A stretch of DNA of 51,117 nucleotides, from positions 1 to 51,117 of the forward strand of contig NZ_JADWYX010000064.1 in the NCBI RefSeq assembly GCF_016786355.1, written 5' to 3'. Of the stretch, positions 25,117 to 33,332 are shown piece by piece (within the stretch, counting starts at the first letter, position 1; the number at the start of each line of letters is the position of its first letter). Origin of the DNA: Frankia sp. AgB1.9. Its GTDB lineage: Bacteria; Actinomycetota; Actinomycetes; Frankiales; Frankiaceae. Position numbers and translations under genes: made by a program. The notes beneath the pieces were generated by a model, which worked only from the letters and a program-made list of their open reading frames with translations, made no database searches and was not told the origin of the DNA.

Positions 25117-25520
25117 GATCCATACGATACCCGGTTCATCCAGCTCAGAACGGCCTCACCGGTTCGTCCCTGCCGTTCGGACCAGCCGCGACAGGCCGCG
25201 CGGCGGGCCGATCGGCCCGGTCGACGGCCCGCTCCCACAGGCCGAACCGACCCCCGGCCGTCCTGTCCTTTAGGCGCGAAGGCGCCTCGTCCGCGCGACC
25301 AGGGCAGGTCGAAAGGTCATGGCAGCGACCACACCATTGGCCGACCCCGTGCCCGGGAACTGCGCCGCGGCTGACGCGAGCGTCCATCGGGCCGGCGGAG
25401 ACGGACGCGCCCGCCGGCACTATCCACCGGGCCGAAGGGGGCCGGGTTGGTGGACGAGTGTCGACGGGCGCGTTCGCCTCTGGCCCGCGCGGCGGGGTGA
25501 GGAGCGCTCGGTGGCGTCGC
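25117..25520. other. Intergenic region, no supported gene
   Basis: 404 bases between the response regulator start and the azoreductase stop. A TATCGT hexamer on the minus strand just upstream of 25116 may be the response-regulator -10 element. The short open frames on both strands lack start signals and coding pattern; no repeat or strong hairpin was found. Confidence 0.6.
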
Positions 25521-26156
25521 TCAGGCGCTGACGCGGACCTTGACGGCGTCGGTGGCGGCGGCCCGCGAGGCGTGGAACAGCGGCTGGAACTCCGCCAGCG
25601 CCGGGTTGACGCCCGAGAGGGTCATGTGGACGTTGACGAACTCGACGTCCTCGGCGCCAAGTGCCTCAACGACGTGGGTCAGGTACGGCGTCACGTGGTC
25701 CCAGCCGTCCTTCGGGGTGCCCGGCGCGTAGGAGCCGCCCTGGGAGGTCACGATGGTGATCTTCTTGCCGCCGAGCAGGCCCGGGTTCGTGCCGTCGGCG
25801 AGGGTCAGGCCATGGACCATGATCTGGTCGATCCAGGCCTTCAGGGTCGAGGGGATCGAGAAGTTGTACATCGGGGCGGTGAAGACCACCTCGTCCGCGG
25901 CGGACACCTCGCCGATGTAGGTCCCGCGTGCTTTGACGGCCTCGGTCTGCTCGGGGCCACGCTGCTCCTCGGGGGTCATCCCGGCGGAGACGGCGGTCCA
26001 GTCCAGGTGAGTCGGCGGCTGGGCCGCGAGGTCGCGGTAGGTGACGACGCCGTCGGGGTTCCGTGCCTGCCACTCGGCGACGTACTCCTTGGCGACCGCG
26101 CGGGAGACGGAGTTGTCGCCGGCGAGGCTGGACTCGATGTGCAGCAGGTGGGCCAT
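25521..26156 (-). CDS. FMN-dependent NADH-azoreductase (AzoR-like)
   Basis: 211-aa flavodoxin-like NAD(P)H:quinone/azo reductase. N-terminal LLHIESSLAGDNSVSRAVAKEYV binds the FMN phosphate; MYNFSIPSTLKAWIDQI is the conserved M-Y-N-F-x-x-P-x-x-L-K-x-x-x-D block of AzoR; IVTSQGGSYAPG follows. Two-electron reduction of quinones or azo dyes protects against thiol and quinone stress. The start ATG at 26156 follows GAGGAG. It is divergent from a MarR-type gene at 26311, a pairing typical of quinone- or phenol-sensing control. Confidence 0.93.
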   Translation of the reverse strand: MAHLLHIESSLAGDNSVSRAVAKEYVAEWQARNPDGVVTYRDLAAQPPTHLDWTAVSAGMTPEEQRGPEQTEAVKARGTYIGEVSAADEVVFTAPMYNFSIPSTLKAWIDQIMVHGLTLADGTNPGLLGGKKITIVTSQGGSYAPGTPKDGWDHVTPYLTHVVEALGAEDVEFVNVHMTLSGVNPALAEFQPLFHASRAAATDAVKVRVSA

Positions 26157-26281
26157 GGTGACACTCCTCGTAAGGACGTTCGGGGCTCGGGCCGCCGTGC
26201 GGCTGCCCCCAGGTCGGCTATCCGGCAGATCGTCTATCGAACAGATTAGTTGCTGCGCCGCTCATCGTAAACACTGACGAA

Positions 26282-26304
26282 CGGAAGTCATTCCGGGGTA
26301 CCCT
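26282..26304 (+). promoter_or_regulatory. Candidate MarR operator and -10 element
   Basis: Inverted repeat CGGAA-GTCA-TTCCG (26282-26295) followed by TACCCT (26299-26304), seven bases before the MarR start codon. No ribosome-binding site is visible there, so a leaderless transcript with an overlapping autoregulatory operator is plausible. Inference from position only. Confidence 0.4.
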
Positions 26305-26310
26305 CGTGCG

Positions 26311-26904
26311 ATGGCGCAGCTAACAGGAGCCGGGGCCGACCAGGCCCTCACCGGCCCGTGCGCCCCGGAACCCGACTGCCCGCCCGCCAACGTCGACGCG
26401 CTGGTCACGGACGACATGGCCAAGGACCTCGGCTGGCTGGTCGGCCAGATCCAGCACGGCTACCTGGCCGCGGCGTCCGCGGCGGTCGACTCGGTGCCGG
26501 GCGGCCTGCGCGGGCTGTATGTGCTGGGAGCCTCGCTCTGCGGCCGGGCGCCCAACCAGATCGAGGTCGCCCGCCGGTTCGGGATCGACCGGACGGTCAT
26601 GGTTCACCTCATCGACCAGATGGAGGACGCCGGCCTCGTCGAGCGCCGGCCGGACCCGGCCGACCGCCGAGCCCGCATGATCGTTGGAACCGACCACGGC
26701 CGGACCGCCTACGACGCGGCCCAGGACCGGCTGCGTCTCGTGGAGGACCACATCCTCGCCCCGCTGGCCGAGGATGAGCGGGGCTCGTTCGCCGCGATGG
26801 CTCGCCGTGTCGTCGAGCACCTGGTCTCCATCGATCCCACCCAGGCCGAGTCGGCCTGCCAACGTGCCTCCGGCGAGCTGGACAAGCACACTCCGCTCAC
26901 CTGA
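26311..26904 (+). CDS. MarR-family transcriptional regulator
   Basis: 197 aa. After a non-conserved tail (1-30), helices and the winged helix-turn-helix are recognisable: LCGRAPNQIEVARRFGIDRTVMVHLIDQMEDAGLVERRPDPADRRARMIVGTDHGR, with the wing motif R-x-D-P-x-D-R-R-A typical of MarR. Probable repressor of the divergent azoreductase gene, released by a phenolic or quinone ligand or by oxidation (family knowledge). The ATG at 26311 is chosen; there is no Shine-Dalgarno sequence upstream, which suggests leaderless translation. Confidence 0.9.
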   Translation: MAQLTGAGADQALTGPCAPEPDCPPANVDALVTDDMAKDLGWLVGQIQHGYLAAASAAVDSVPGGLRGLYVLGASLCGRAPNQIEVARRFGIDRTVMVHLIDQMEDAGLVERRPDPADRRARMIVGTDHGRTAYDAAQDRLRLVEDHILAPLAEDERGSFAAMARRVVEHLVSIDPTQAESACQRASGELDKHTPLT

Positions 26905-26991
26905 CCCTGGATCTTACGGCTGCCCGCCCGCGCTCGCAGGCTGTTTCGCGCGACGGAGACGCCCCTTTCTGGAGCGCAGATACTGGCTCGC

Positions 26992-28278
26992 GTGAGTGAT
27001 CGCGCCCCGGCGCCCCTTGCCGCCGACAAGGACGGGAACCTCCTGGTCGCGTTCCACGAGATCGGTGAGGACGCCGACCTCCGTGACGCCCCACTGCCCG
27101 CATCCCTGGTCGCGCTCTGGACCGACGAAGGCCGCCTACTGCTGGTGTTCGACCGCCGTCGGCAGCAGTGGGAGCTGCCCGGCGGGATGATCGACACGGG
27201 CGAGACACCGCGGCAGGCGGCGGTACGCGAGCTGCGGGAGGAAGCCGGCCACCAGGTGGAAGGCGACCTGTTGTTCGCCGGCTTCGCGCGGTTCGCTCTG
27301 GGTCCCGAACGTCGTGCCGAATACGCGGCGGTCTACGCCGGACGTGCCGCGGCGGGTGACACCTTCGTCCCCAACGACGAGGTGGCCGCGATCACCTGGT
27401 GGGACGGCACCGCGCCCCTCGCGGGCCGCGTGCAGCCGCTCGATGTGCGCCTGGGACAGCTCGCACGGTCATGCCTCGATCGACGCGACCTCGGCCGGGT
27501 GTTCGACGAGGTGCCGGAGCTCTACGACCGGGTGCGCCCGGGATACCCCGACGAGCTGTTCGCGGACCTCGCCACCATCACTGGTCTGGCCGAAGGGTCG
27601 ACGGTGCTGGAGGTGGGCTGCGGCACGGGCCAGGCGACACGAGGCCTGGCGGCGCTGGGTTGCCCGGTGACCGCCGTCGAGCCCGGCGCGGGAATGGCGG
27701 CGCTCGCCCGCCGGCGGCTGGCCGCGTTCGGCGACGTCGAGGTCGAGTCGTCGACGTTCGAGGACTGGGATGACCGCGGTCGGCGCTTCGACGTCCTCGT
27801 GGCCGCGGCGTCGTGGCACTGGGTCGACCCGTCGGTCGGCTGGCGGCGCGCGCACGAGGTGCTCCAGCCCGGCGGTTGGATGGCCCTGATCGGCAACATC
27901 GTCGTCCGCCGGCCCGGGGAGCCGGAGGTGTACGCCGAGACCGCCGACCTCCACGAACGGCTGTCCCCCGGGAACCCTGACTGGGGGCATCCGCCGCTGG
28001 AGGAGGACGTGCGCACCACCACCGAGGGCTGGGGACTGGTCCGCGACCCGGGCGCCTTGTTCGGCCCGACGACGGTGCGCTGGTACCCGATCGTCCAGTG
28101 GTTCGACGGGGCCGGCTTCGCCGATCTCCTGCGCACGCAGTCGATCTACCGGAAGCTCGCCCATGAGGTCCGCGAGCCGCTGCTCGACGCCATCGCCACG
28201 CGCATCCGCACCCGGATGGGCGACCGGGCGCCACGCCGCTACCTGGGCGTCCTGCGCGTCGGACAGCGCACCGACTAG
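26992..28278 (+). CDS. Nudix hydrolase fused to a class I SAM methyltransferase
   Basis: 428 aa with two complete domains. Residues about 35-160 are Nudix; the Nudix box starts at G65 and has E71, R79, E80, E83, E84 and G86, with His in place of the final aliphatic residue. Residues about 170-425 are a class I methyltransferase of the UbiE/type-11 sort: VFDEVPELYDRVRPGYPDELF lead-in, motif I EVGCGTG (207-213), then AAASWHWVDP and the QPGGWMALIGN post-motif. This domain resembles stand-alone actinobacterial methyltransferases in length. The GTG at 26992 has no strong ribosome-binding site. Function unknown: the Nudix part could remove a nucleotide diphosphate from, or proofread, the molecule the second domain methylates (inference). 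Fusion is seen in an uninterrupted frame. Confidence 0.88.
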   Translation: MSDRAPAPLAADKDGNLLVAFHEIGEDADLRDAPLPASLVALWTDEGRLLLVFDRRRQQWELPGGMIDTGETPRQAAVRELREEAGHQVEGDLLFAGFARFALGPERRAEYAAVYAGRAAAGDTFVPNDEVAAITWWDGTAPLAGRVQPLDVRLGQLARSCLDRRDLGRVFDEVPELYDRVRPGYPDELFADLATITGLAEGSTVLEVGCGTGQATRGLAALGCPVTAVEPGAGMAALARRRLAAFGDVEVESSTFEDWDDRGRRFDVLVAAASWHWVDPSVGWRRAHEVLQPGGWMALIGNIVVRRPGEPEVYAETADLHERLSPGNPDWGHPPLEEDVRTTTEGWGLVRDPGALFGPTTVRWYPIVQWFDGAGFADLLRTQSIYRKLAHEVREPLLDAIATRIRTRMGDRAPRRYLGVLRVGQRTD

Positions 28279-28394
28279 ACCTAGGACTAGAAGCGTGGGG
28301 CCCCGAGGCGGCCCCGCGGCCTCGGCCCCACCGCGCCGAGGCTGAGCGGCTCGGCCTGCGCCGCCCCGATCGTCGTCCGGGCTTGTCGTCGTCT

Positions 28395-28446
28395 GGCCTG
28401 AGTCCACGGGGGCGCCGCGAGTTGTCCACCCCCGTGGACTCAGGCC
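28395..28446. terminator. Bidirectional hairpin between convergent genes
   Basis: Perfect 18-bp inverted repeat (arms 28395-28412 and 28429-28446, beginning GGCCTGAGTCCACGGGGG) with a 16-base loop. It sits between the convergent Nudix-methyltransferase and TetR-like genes and contains the TetR-like stop codon (28440-28442). No U-tract follows; GC-rich actinobacterial terminators often lack one. Confidence 0.75.
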
Positions 28447-29333
28447 TGCTCTGGGGTCGCCTCGGGCTCGGCGCTCTCGGCGGCCTGCTCCGGCCCGTCG
28501 GACGCGGGGCTGACCGCGAGGCGGACGAGGTCCTCAAGGCTCAGCCCGTCGTCGAGGTGGTCGAAGCAGGCGACGAGCAGGGCCAGGGCCGCTGTGCCGA
28601 GCAGTGAGGTGCGCCGTTCGTGGTCGAAGACCCGGCCGTCGTCCTCGACCATCAGGCGCACCTGCATGCCCTCGGTGACGGCCGTCATGATGAAGTTGAG
28701 GTCCTCGATGGTCAGGCCGGCGCGGGGCTTGAGGCCGCGGGCGGCGGCCGCCTTCTCGTAGGAGTCCTGCCAGGCCTGGGTGCTGATCCGGTACATCTCC
28801 TGCACCGTCGAGCGGGCGATCTCGTCCCGGGCCGCCATCGCCGCGCCGATCAGCCACGTCCGCATCGCCGGGCTGTTCTGGCTGACGATCAGGTCCTGGT
28901 AGGCGGCGTCATGGACGGCGCGGACGACGTCCTCGGCGTCGGCGAGGCGGTCGCGGGCCTCCGCGGTGCGGTCGGCGATCTCCTGCCAGTGCGCCCCGCG
29001 CAGGCTGTAGGACAGCACGTCGCGGATGAAGTCCGGCTGGTAGGGCCAGCGGTCGCGGAACGTGCCCTCGGAGCCATGCAGCCGCTCCCCGCTGCGGGTG
29101 ACCTCGTCGATCACCGCGCGCTGCGACAGCCAGCGGAACAGGGGCCGGTCCTCGGGGTCGGCCCCCTCGGCCGGGCCGAGCTGGGCGTCGATCAGCCGCC
29201 GTCCCGCCTCCAGGTACTCACGCGTCAGCTCGTCGTTGGCGAGCACCTTGCGTCCGGCGTCGGTCTTGCGCCGGGCGGCACGCATGAGTCCGGACAGGAC
29301 GGGGGACAGGTCCTCGTCGGGCGCTTCCGTCAC
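28440..29333 (-). CDS. TetR-like transcriptional regulator (divergent N-terminal domain)
   Basis: 297 aa, all helical, longer than usual TetR proteins. The region around residues 60-105 (SQRAVIDEVTRSGERLHGSEGTFRDRWPYQPDFIRDVLSYSL) resembles a TetR HTH, with G-T-F-R-D-R-W-P as the recognition turn, but it is displaced about 40 residues from the N-terminus by an extra helical segment. The C-terminal half is a ligand-domain-like helical bundle ending in an acidic Glu/Ala-rich tail. GTG at 29333 is chosen because AAGGAG precedes it by seven bases. A palindrome 81 bases upstream (29414-29431) could be its operator. The family call is moderate. Confidence 0.7.
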   Translation of the reverse strand: MTEAPDEDLSPVLSGLMRAARRKTDAGRKVLANDELTREYLEAGRRLIDAQLGPAEGADPEDRPLFRWLSQRAVIDEVTRSGERLHGSEGTFRDRWPYQPDFIRDVLSYSLRGAHWQEIADRTAEARDRLADAEDVVRAVHDAAYQDLIVSQNSPAMRTWLIGAAMAARDEIARSTVQEMYRISTQAWQDSYEKAAAARGLKPRAGLTIEDLNFIMTAVTEGMQVRLMVEDDGRVFDHERRTSLLGTAALALLVACFDHLDDGLSLEDLVRLAVSPASDGPEQAAESAEPEATPEQA

Positions 29334-29413
29334 GACCGCTCTCCTTGGGCGAGGGCGCGGCACTATCACAGCGAGCACAGCCTAACAACGTCTCGGCGGC
29401 CGATGACGGCACA

Positions 29414-29431
29414 TCCTCGGATATCCGAGGA
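29414..29431. promoter_or_regulatory. 18-bp perfect palindrome, candidate TetR operator
   Basis: TCCTCGGATATCCGAGGA is a perfect uninterrupted palindrome in the region upstream of the TetR-like gene (start 29333). Size and symmetry fit a TetR-dimer site. Functional assignment is inference. Confidence 0.55.
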
Positions 29432-29577
29432 CGGGCGTGGGAGCACGTCGCTGAAAGGACGCGGCCGCGAGCTGGCTCGGCCTTGCGGACTACGAAAGGC
29501 TTAACCCCGACAACAGGGCGTGGGTAGCCCGCCTCGTTGTTGTGGGCGCTGGGGGGTGTCCACGCAGGGAGGGCCTG

Positions 29578-29634
29578 CCGGGGACAGCGGCTCAGACCTT
29601 CTACGGGGGGGATGGTCTGAGCCGCTGTCCCCGG
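29578..29634 (-). terminator. Perfect 21-bp hairpin with C-rich loop (minus strand)
   Basis: Arms 29578-29598 and 29614-29634 are perfectly complementary over 21 bp; the 15-base loop reads ATCCCCCCCGTAGAA on the minus strand. It lies about 120 bases past the ABC-F stop and ahead of the TetR-like gene, so it probably terminates ABC-F transcription or belongs to a small RNA. Another C6 run occurs on the minus strand at 29551-29556. Confidence 0.7.
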
Positions 29635-29656
29635 TGGCTCGAAACGCGCACAACCT

Positions 29657-29692
29657 TGATCCCCGCCGGCTCCTGGCGCCCGGCGGGGATCA
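29657..29692 (-). terminator. 13-bp perfect hairpin downstream of the ABC-F gene
   Basis: TGATCCCCGCCGG (29657-29669) pairs exactly with CCGGCGGGGATCA (29680-29692) around a 10-base loop, 60 bases after the ABC-F stop codon on the minus strand. Most likely the first terminator of that gene. Confidence 0.7.
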
Positions 29693-29751
29693 GTCGTCTC
29701 TGGGGGCTGGTCTCCGGGGGCTCCGGCCCGCCGTGCGGGCGCCCCGAGGAC

Positions 29752-31419
29752 CTACAGGGCCGACTCGGTGACCTGGCCGGCCTCGACGTGCAGCCGGCGG
29801 GTGACGCGGACGGCGTCGAGCATCCGGCGGTCGTGGCTGACCAGCAGCAGCGTGCCCGGGTAGGTCTCGAGCGCGGACTCCAGCTGCTCGATCGCCGGCA
29901 GGTCGAGGTGGTTCGTCGGCTCGTCGAGCACGAGGCAGTTGACCCCGACGGCCTGCAGCAGCGCGAGCCCGGCCCTGGTCCGTTCGCCGGGGGAGAGGGC
30001 GCCCGCTGGCCGGGTCATCTGGTCGGCGGCCAGGCCGAACTTGGCGAACAGGGTGCGCACCTCGGCCATCACCCAGCCGGTGGCCTCCTCCGCGATCGCG
30101 AGCGTCGTCTCCTCGCCGCGGAACCGGTCCCGGGCCTGGTCGACCTGGCCGACGCGCACGCCGGAGCCGAGCGTCGCCGTCCCGGCGGCCAGCGGCACCC
30201 GGCCCAGCAGCGCGGCGAGCAGCGTCGACTTCCCGCCGCCGTTCGGCCCGGTGATGACGACGCGGTCCGCCCAGGACAGGGTCAGGTCGACCGGCCCGAG
30301 CCGGAAGCCGCCCGCCGTGGCGGCCGGCTCGGCCGGGTACGCGACGACCGCGCCGGCCAGGGTGGCGACCACGTCGCCAGAACGGGGCGCCGCGGCGATC
30401 GTCATCCGCAGCTGCCACTCTTTGCGCGGCTCGTCGACCTCCTCCAGCCGGTTCAGCTTCGTCTCCAGGTTGCGGACCCGGGACGCGCTCTTCGTCGCCG
30501 CCTCGATCTTGTAGCTGCGCACCGAGCGGTCGTTGTCCGGGACCTTGCGCTTGGCCCGGATCGCGCCGCGCACCGACTGCTCCCGCTGGCGCTGCACCTG
30601 GGAGACCAGGCCGGCCCGGGTGTCCGCGAAGTCCTCGTAGCGTTCGCGGGCATGGCGGCGGTCGATGTCCCGCGCCTCCAGGTAGGCCTCCCAGCCGCCC
30701 GCGTAGTGGGTGACGTCGCGGCGGTGCTGGTCGATCTCGGCGACGCTGTCGATCACCCGGTCGAGGAAGGCCCGGTCGTGGCTGACCACGACCAGCGCGC
30801 CGGAGATCCCGGTGACGAACCGTTCCAGCCGTTCGAGGCCGTCGAAGTCCAGGTCGTTCGTCGGCTCGTCGAGCAGGGTGATGTCGAAGCGGGACAGCAG
30901 CACCGCGGCGAGTGACCCGCGGGCGGCCTGGCCGCCGGACAGCGCGGTCGTCGGCGCGTCGAGCGCGTCCGCCGGCAGGCCCAGCTCGGCGCAGACCTGC
31001 TCGGCGCGCACGTCGAGGTCGGCGCCGCCGATCGCCAGCCACCGTTCGAGGGCCACCGCGTAGGCGTCGTCGGCGCCGGCGCGGCCCTCGGTGAGCGCCT
31101 CGGTGGCCTCGTCGAGGGCGGCCTGCGCCGCGGCGACACCGGTACGCCGCTCCAGGAAGGCGCGCAGCGTCTCGCCGGGGCGGCGGTCCGGCTCCTGCGG
31201 CAGCAGGCCGACGTTGGCCGACGGCGGCGAGAGCTCGACCCGGCCGGCGTCCAGTACCGCCTGGCTGGCCAGCGCCCGCAGCAGCGTCGACTTGCCGACC
31301 CCGTTGGGGCCGACGACGCCGACGCGGTCGCCCGGCGCGACGGTGAGGTCCACTCCGTCGAGGACCACCTGCCCTCCGCGGACGACGGACAGGCCAGAGG
31401 CGACAAGGGTGGCGGACAC
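29752..31419 (-). CDS. ABC-F family ATPase (duplicated ABC domains, no membrane domain)
   Basis: 555 aa with two ABC cassettes: Walker A GPNGVGKST (37-44) and GPNGGGKST, signatures LSGGQAARGSLAAVLL and LSPGERTRAGLALL, and Walker B motifs ending LLDEPTNDLDF and VLDEPTNHLDL, the last being the ABC-F hallmark. The linker (about 235-330) is highly charged (RRHARERYEDFADTRAG, VRGAIRAKRKVPDNDRS), as in the P-site tRNA interaction motif of ribosome-acting ABC-F proteins. Members either assist translation or protect ribosomes from antibiotics; which one applies cannot be told. GTG start at 31419; upstream frame lacks homology. Monocistronic, with hairpins after the stop. Confidence 0.93.
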   Translation of the reverse strand: MSATLVASGLSVVRGGQVVLDGVDLTVAPGDRVGVVGPNGVGKSTLLRALASQAVLDAGRVELSPPSANVGLLPQEPDRRPGETLRAFLERRTGVAAAQAALDEATEALTEGRAGADDAYAVALERWLAIGGADLDVRAEQVCAELGLPADALDAPTTALSGGQAARGSLAAVLLSRFDITLLDEPTNDLDFDGLERLERFVTGISGALVVVSHDRAFLDRVIDSVAEIDQHRRDVTHYAGGWEAYLEARDIDRRHARERYEDFADTRAGLVSQVQRQREQSVRGAIRAKRKVPDNDRSVRSYKIEAATKSASRVRNLETKLNRLEEVDEPRKEWQLRMTIAAAPRSGDVVATLAGAVVAYPAEPAATAGGFRLGPVDLTLSWADRVVITGPNGGGKSTLLAALLGRVPLAAGTATLGSGVRVGQVDQARDRFRGEETTLAIAEEATGWVMAEVRTLFAKFGLAADQMTRPAGALSPGERTRAGLALLQAVGVNCLVLDEPTNHLDLPAIEQLESALETYPGTLLLVSHDRRMLDAVRVTRRLHVEAGQVTESAL

Positions 31420-31455
31420 GCTCCTATTCTGCTCGCCGCCGGGACGAAGCCCGAC

Positions 31456-31764
31456 GGCCCGGACCAGGGCAGTGGGCTTCCTCCCGGGGCAGCGATCGGG
31501 CGAGGGGCTGTTGCGGGGCTCGGCTGGAGGCTCGACGCCGCACAAGGCGCAGGCTGGCCGGCAGACCGCGGATCACCGGAAAGCCCACAAGATAGTCAAC
31601 GCTGTTGACGTGCGCCCAACTCCGATGTTGATCTTTAGGTCCAGAGAACCGCATAAGGCCCCTACGGGGCTCACCAACAAACAAAGGCACCTGGACTTCG
31701 TCGGCCGCGTGGACCGCCCCCGATCGCTGCGCCGGGAGGATGCCCACTGCTCTGGTCCGGGGCC
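31456..31764. mobile_element. MITE-like element with 45-bp terminal inverted repeats
   Basis: Left arm 31456-31500 and right arm 31719-31764 are inverted copies with three substitutions and one single-base indel (GGCCCGGACCAGGGCAGTGG against GGCCCCGGACCAGAGCAGTG on the opposite strand). The 218-base interior is lower in GC than its surroundings and contains small palindromes (GTCAACGCTGTTGAC at 31595-31609; GCCCCTACGGGGC at 31658-31670). No transposase and no clear target duplication is seen. The element fills most of the 31420-31877 gap. Confidence 0.65.
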
Positions 31765-31877
31765 GGCGGACCTCCGCCGCGTCGATGAAGGCCGTGGTTG
31801 CCGCTGCGCGCCAGCAAGCCGCCACCCGCCGCTGTCGCGTTGTGGGCGGGTGGCGATTCGCTGGCGCGGTGGGGTGG

Positions 31878-32618
31878 TCAGCCGATCCTGATGGGCGGCG
31901 GGGTGACGTCGTCCTCCTGCTCCCCGTGGAGGGAGTCACGCCGGCCCTCGACGCCTGGTCCGGTCTCGTCCTCCCGCTCTTCGTCGTCCTCGTCGTCGAG
32001 GTCGACGAATGGGTCCAGCGGGTAGTGCAGGACTGGCTGGGCGTCCTGGGGCAGGACCCAGCCGGGCTCCCAGGGCAGGTTGCCGGCGGGGTCGCACCAG
32101 ACGACCTGGAGCGCGTCGACGGGTGGGCCGTCGGTGGGCTGGTAGCGGCGGTTGGCGGCGACGAGGAGGTCGGCGCTGTTGTCGGGGTCGACGTCGAGGA
32201 GCGCGAGGCGGGGCCAGCCGGGGAAGTCTGCGCACTGCTGGCGGGTGCCGAGGCGTTGGCCGTCGCGCACGTGGTCGCACAGGACATTCAGGATCCGGGC
32301 GGCCACGTTGGACCGTAGCCCCGTGATGATCAGTTCGGGATGCCCGTCGTGGGCGGTGAGGCCGACGGTGTACGCGAGGCGTGGCCTGCCGTGGTGGGCG
32401 GGGGCGGTCTGCAACGCCCAGCCGTGGATGGCGATGGCCTCGTCGATCAGGGCGTCGTACCGGGTCTCGAACTGCTCGCACAGCTCGTCGAGGAGCCGCT
32501 CGGGGTCGACGAGTTGGACGGGCCGACCGGCGCCGCCGGCCGGGCGGCGTTCCGGGCTGGGGAAGGTGGTCGTCGGTCGGGGGTGCGGGCGGGGGCCGGG
32601 GTCGCGGGTGGTGGTCAT
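31878..32618 (-). CDS. DUF4262-domain protein
   Basis: 246 aa. The central part (about 60-190) matches DUF4262: IHGWALQTAPAHHGRPRLAYTVGLTAHDGHPELIITGL followed by AARILNVLCDHV and a late LQVVWCDPAGNLPWEPGW. The N-terminal 40 residues are Pro/Arg-rich and the C-terminus is strongly acidic (LDDEDDEEREDETG). Biochemical role of the family is unknown; it is frequent in actinobacteria. The ATG at 32618 is supported by GCAGGAG upstream. Lies next to the MITE-like element. Confidence 0.85.
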   Translation of the reverse strand: MTTTRDPGPRPHPRPTTTFPSPERRPAGGAGRPVQLVDPERLLDELCEQFETRYDALIDEAIAIHGWALQTAPAHHGRPRLAYTVGLTAHDGHPELIITGLRSNVAARILNVLCDHVRDGQRLGTRQQCADFPGWPRLALLDVDPDNSADLLVAANRRYQPTDGPPVDALQVVWCDPAGNLPWEPGWVLPQDAQPVLHYPLDPFVDLDDEDDEEREDETGPGVEGRRDSLHGEQEDDVTPPPIRIG

Positions 32619-33006
32619 GGCGTCTCCTGCTGTTGGCGGGAACGCCCCCAAGTGGCGCCGGCGGGCCGGCTGCGGTTCGTCTGCGATGTCTGCCGGCCGT
32701 CTGGCCGCGGGGTGGTGCCGTGGTCCTCCGATGGGTCACCGTAGTCGCTGGTGGCGGGGCCGGGACGCTGGCTGTGGATACCGGAGCGCCAGCCACAACG
32801 ATGGCCGCCGTCGGGCCGGGACTGGGGTCCCGGTGGGCCCGCCGGCCGGCGTGGGTGACCGGACTGGGCCCAGGTATCTGGGAGCGGGCGCGGCGACCTG
32901 CGAAGCGTTGCCCCCTATGGCTTTCGGCCGGGACACCGCTCGGACGAGCTGGGGGGATGGTGCCTGGTGCCGCCTCCGGCGAGGTTCGCCCGCTCCGGCG
33001 ACCCCA

Positions 33007-33082
33007 TGATCGCCGTTTCGGCCCTCGGGTGGTCGTATCCTGCGCTGTCGCGTAGCCACCAGAGGGCGTAGTCAGCGATCAT
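33007..33082 (+). repeat. 76-bp dispersed palindromic element, copy E
   Basis: TGATCGCCGTTTCGGCCCT arm, TGGTCGT, variable centre, GTAGCCAC, then AGGGCGTAGTCAGCGATCAT. This is the most degenerate right arm of the six, while the left arm is consensus. Confidence 0.9.
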
Positions 33083-33299
33083 GGCGACGGGCAAACGTCA
33101 CCGGCTCTGGCACGGCGTCCACCGCGTTGGGCGGGTGGCCGTGATCCTGGGCTCGGCTCCGTTGAGTCCTACCTGATGCCGTTCGCGCGGATGTTCTGAC
33201 GGCCAGGAGGTATGACCGGCCTGCTCCGCTTGGCCAACCTGGCCGGGAGCGGCGCCAGATCACCAGCAATGCCAAGGGCTGTGACAGTCCTCGGCGGTG

Positions 33300-33332
33300 T
33301 CTGGCTCTGGCCCTGATCGAGCCAGAGCCAGA
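33300..33332 (-). terminator. Hairpin downstream of msrB
   Basis: TCTGGCTCTGGC (33300-33311) and GCCAGAGCCAGA (33321-33332) form a perfect 12-bp stem with a nine-base loop, 15 bases after the msrB stop codon on the minus strand. Confidence 0.75.

Noticed and set aside
29540..29640. 6C small RNA gene
   Set aside because: C-run loops are suggestive, but the second stem is only about four base pairs and I cannot run the covariance model, so it is kept as an observation and not annotated as ncRNA.
33212..33316. 34-codon ORF preceded by AGGAGGT
   Set aside because: The purine tract directly touches the ATG with no spacer, and the peptide shows no conserved feature.
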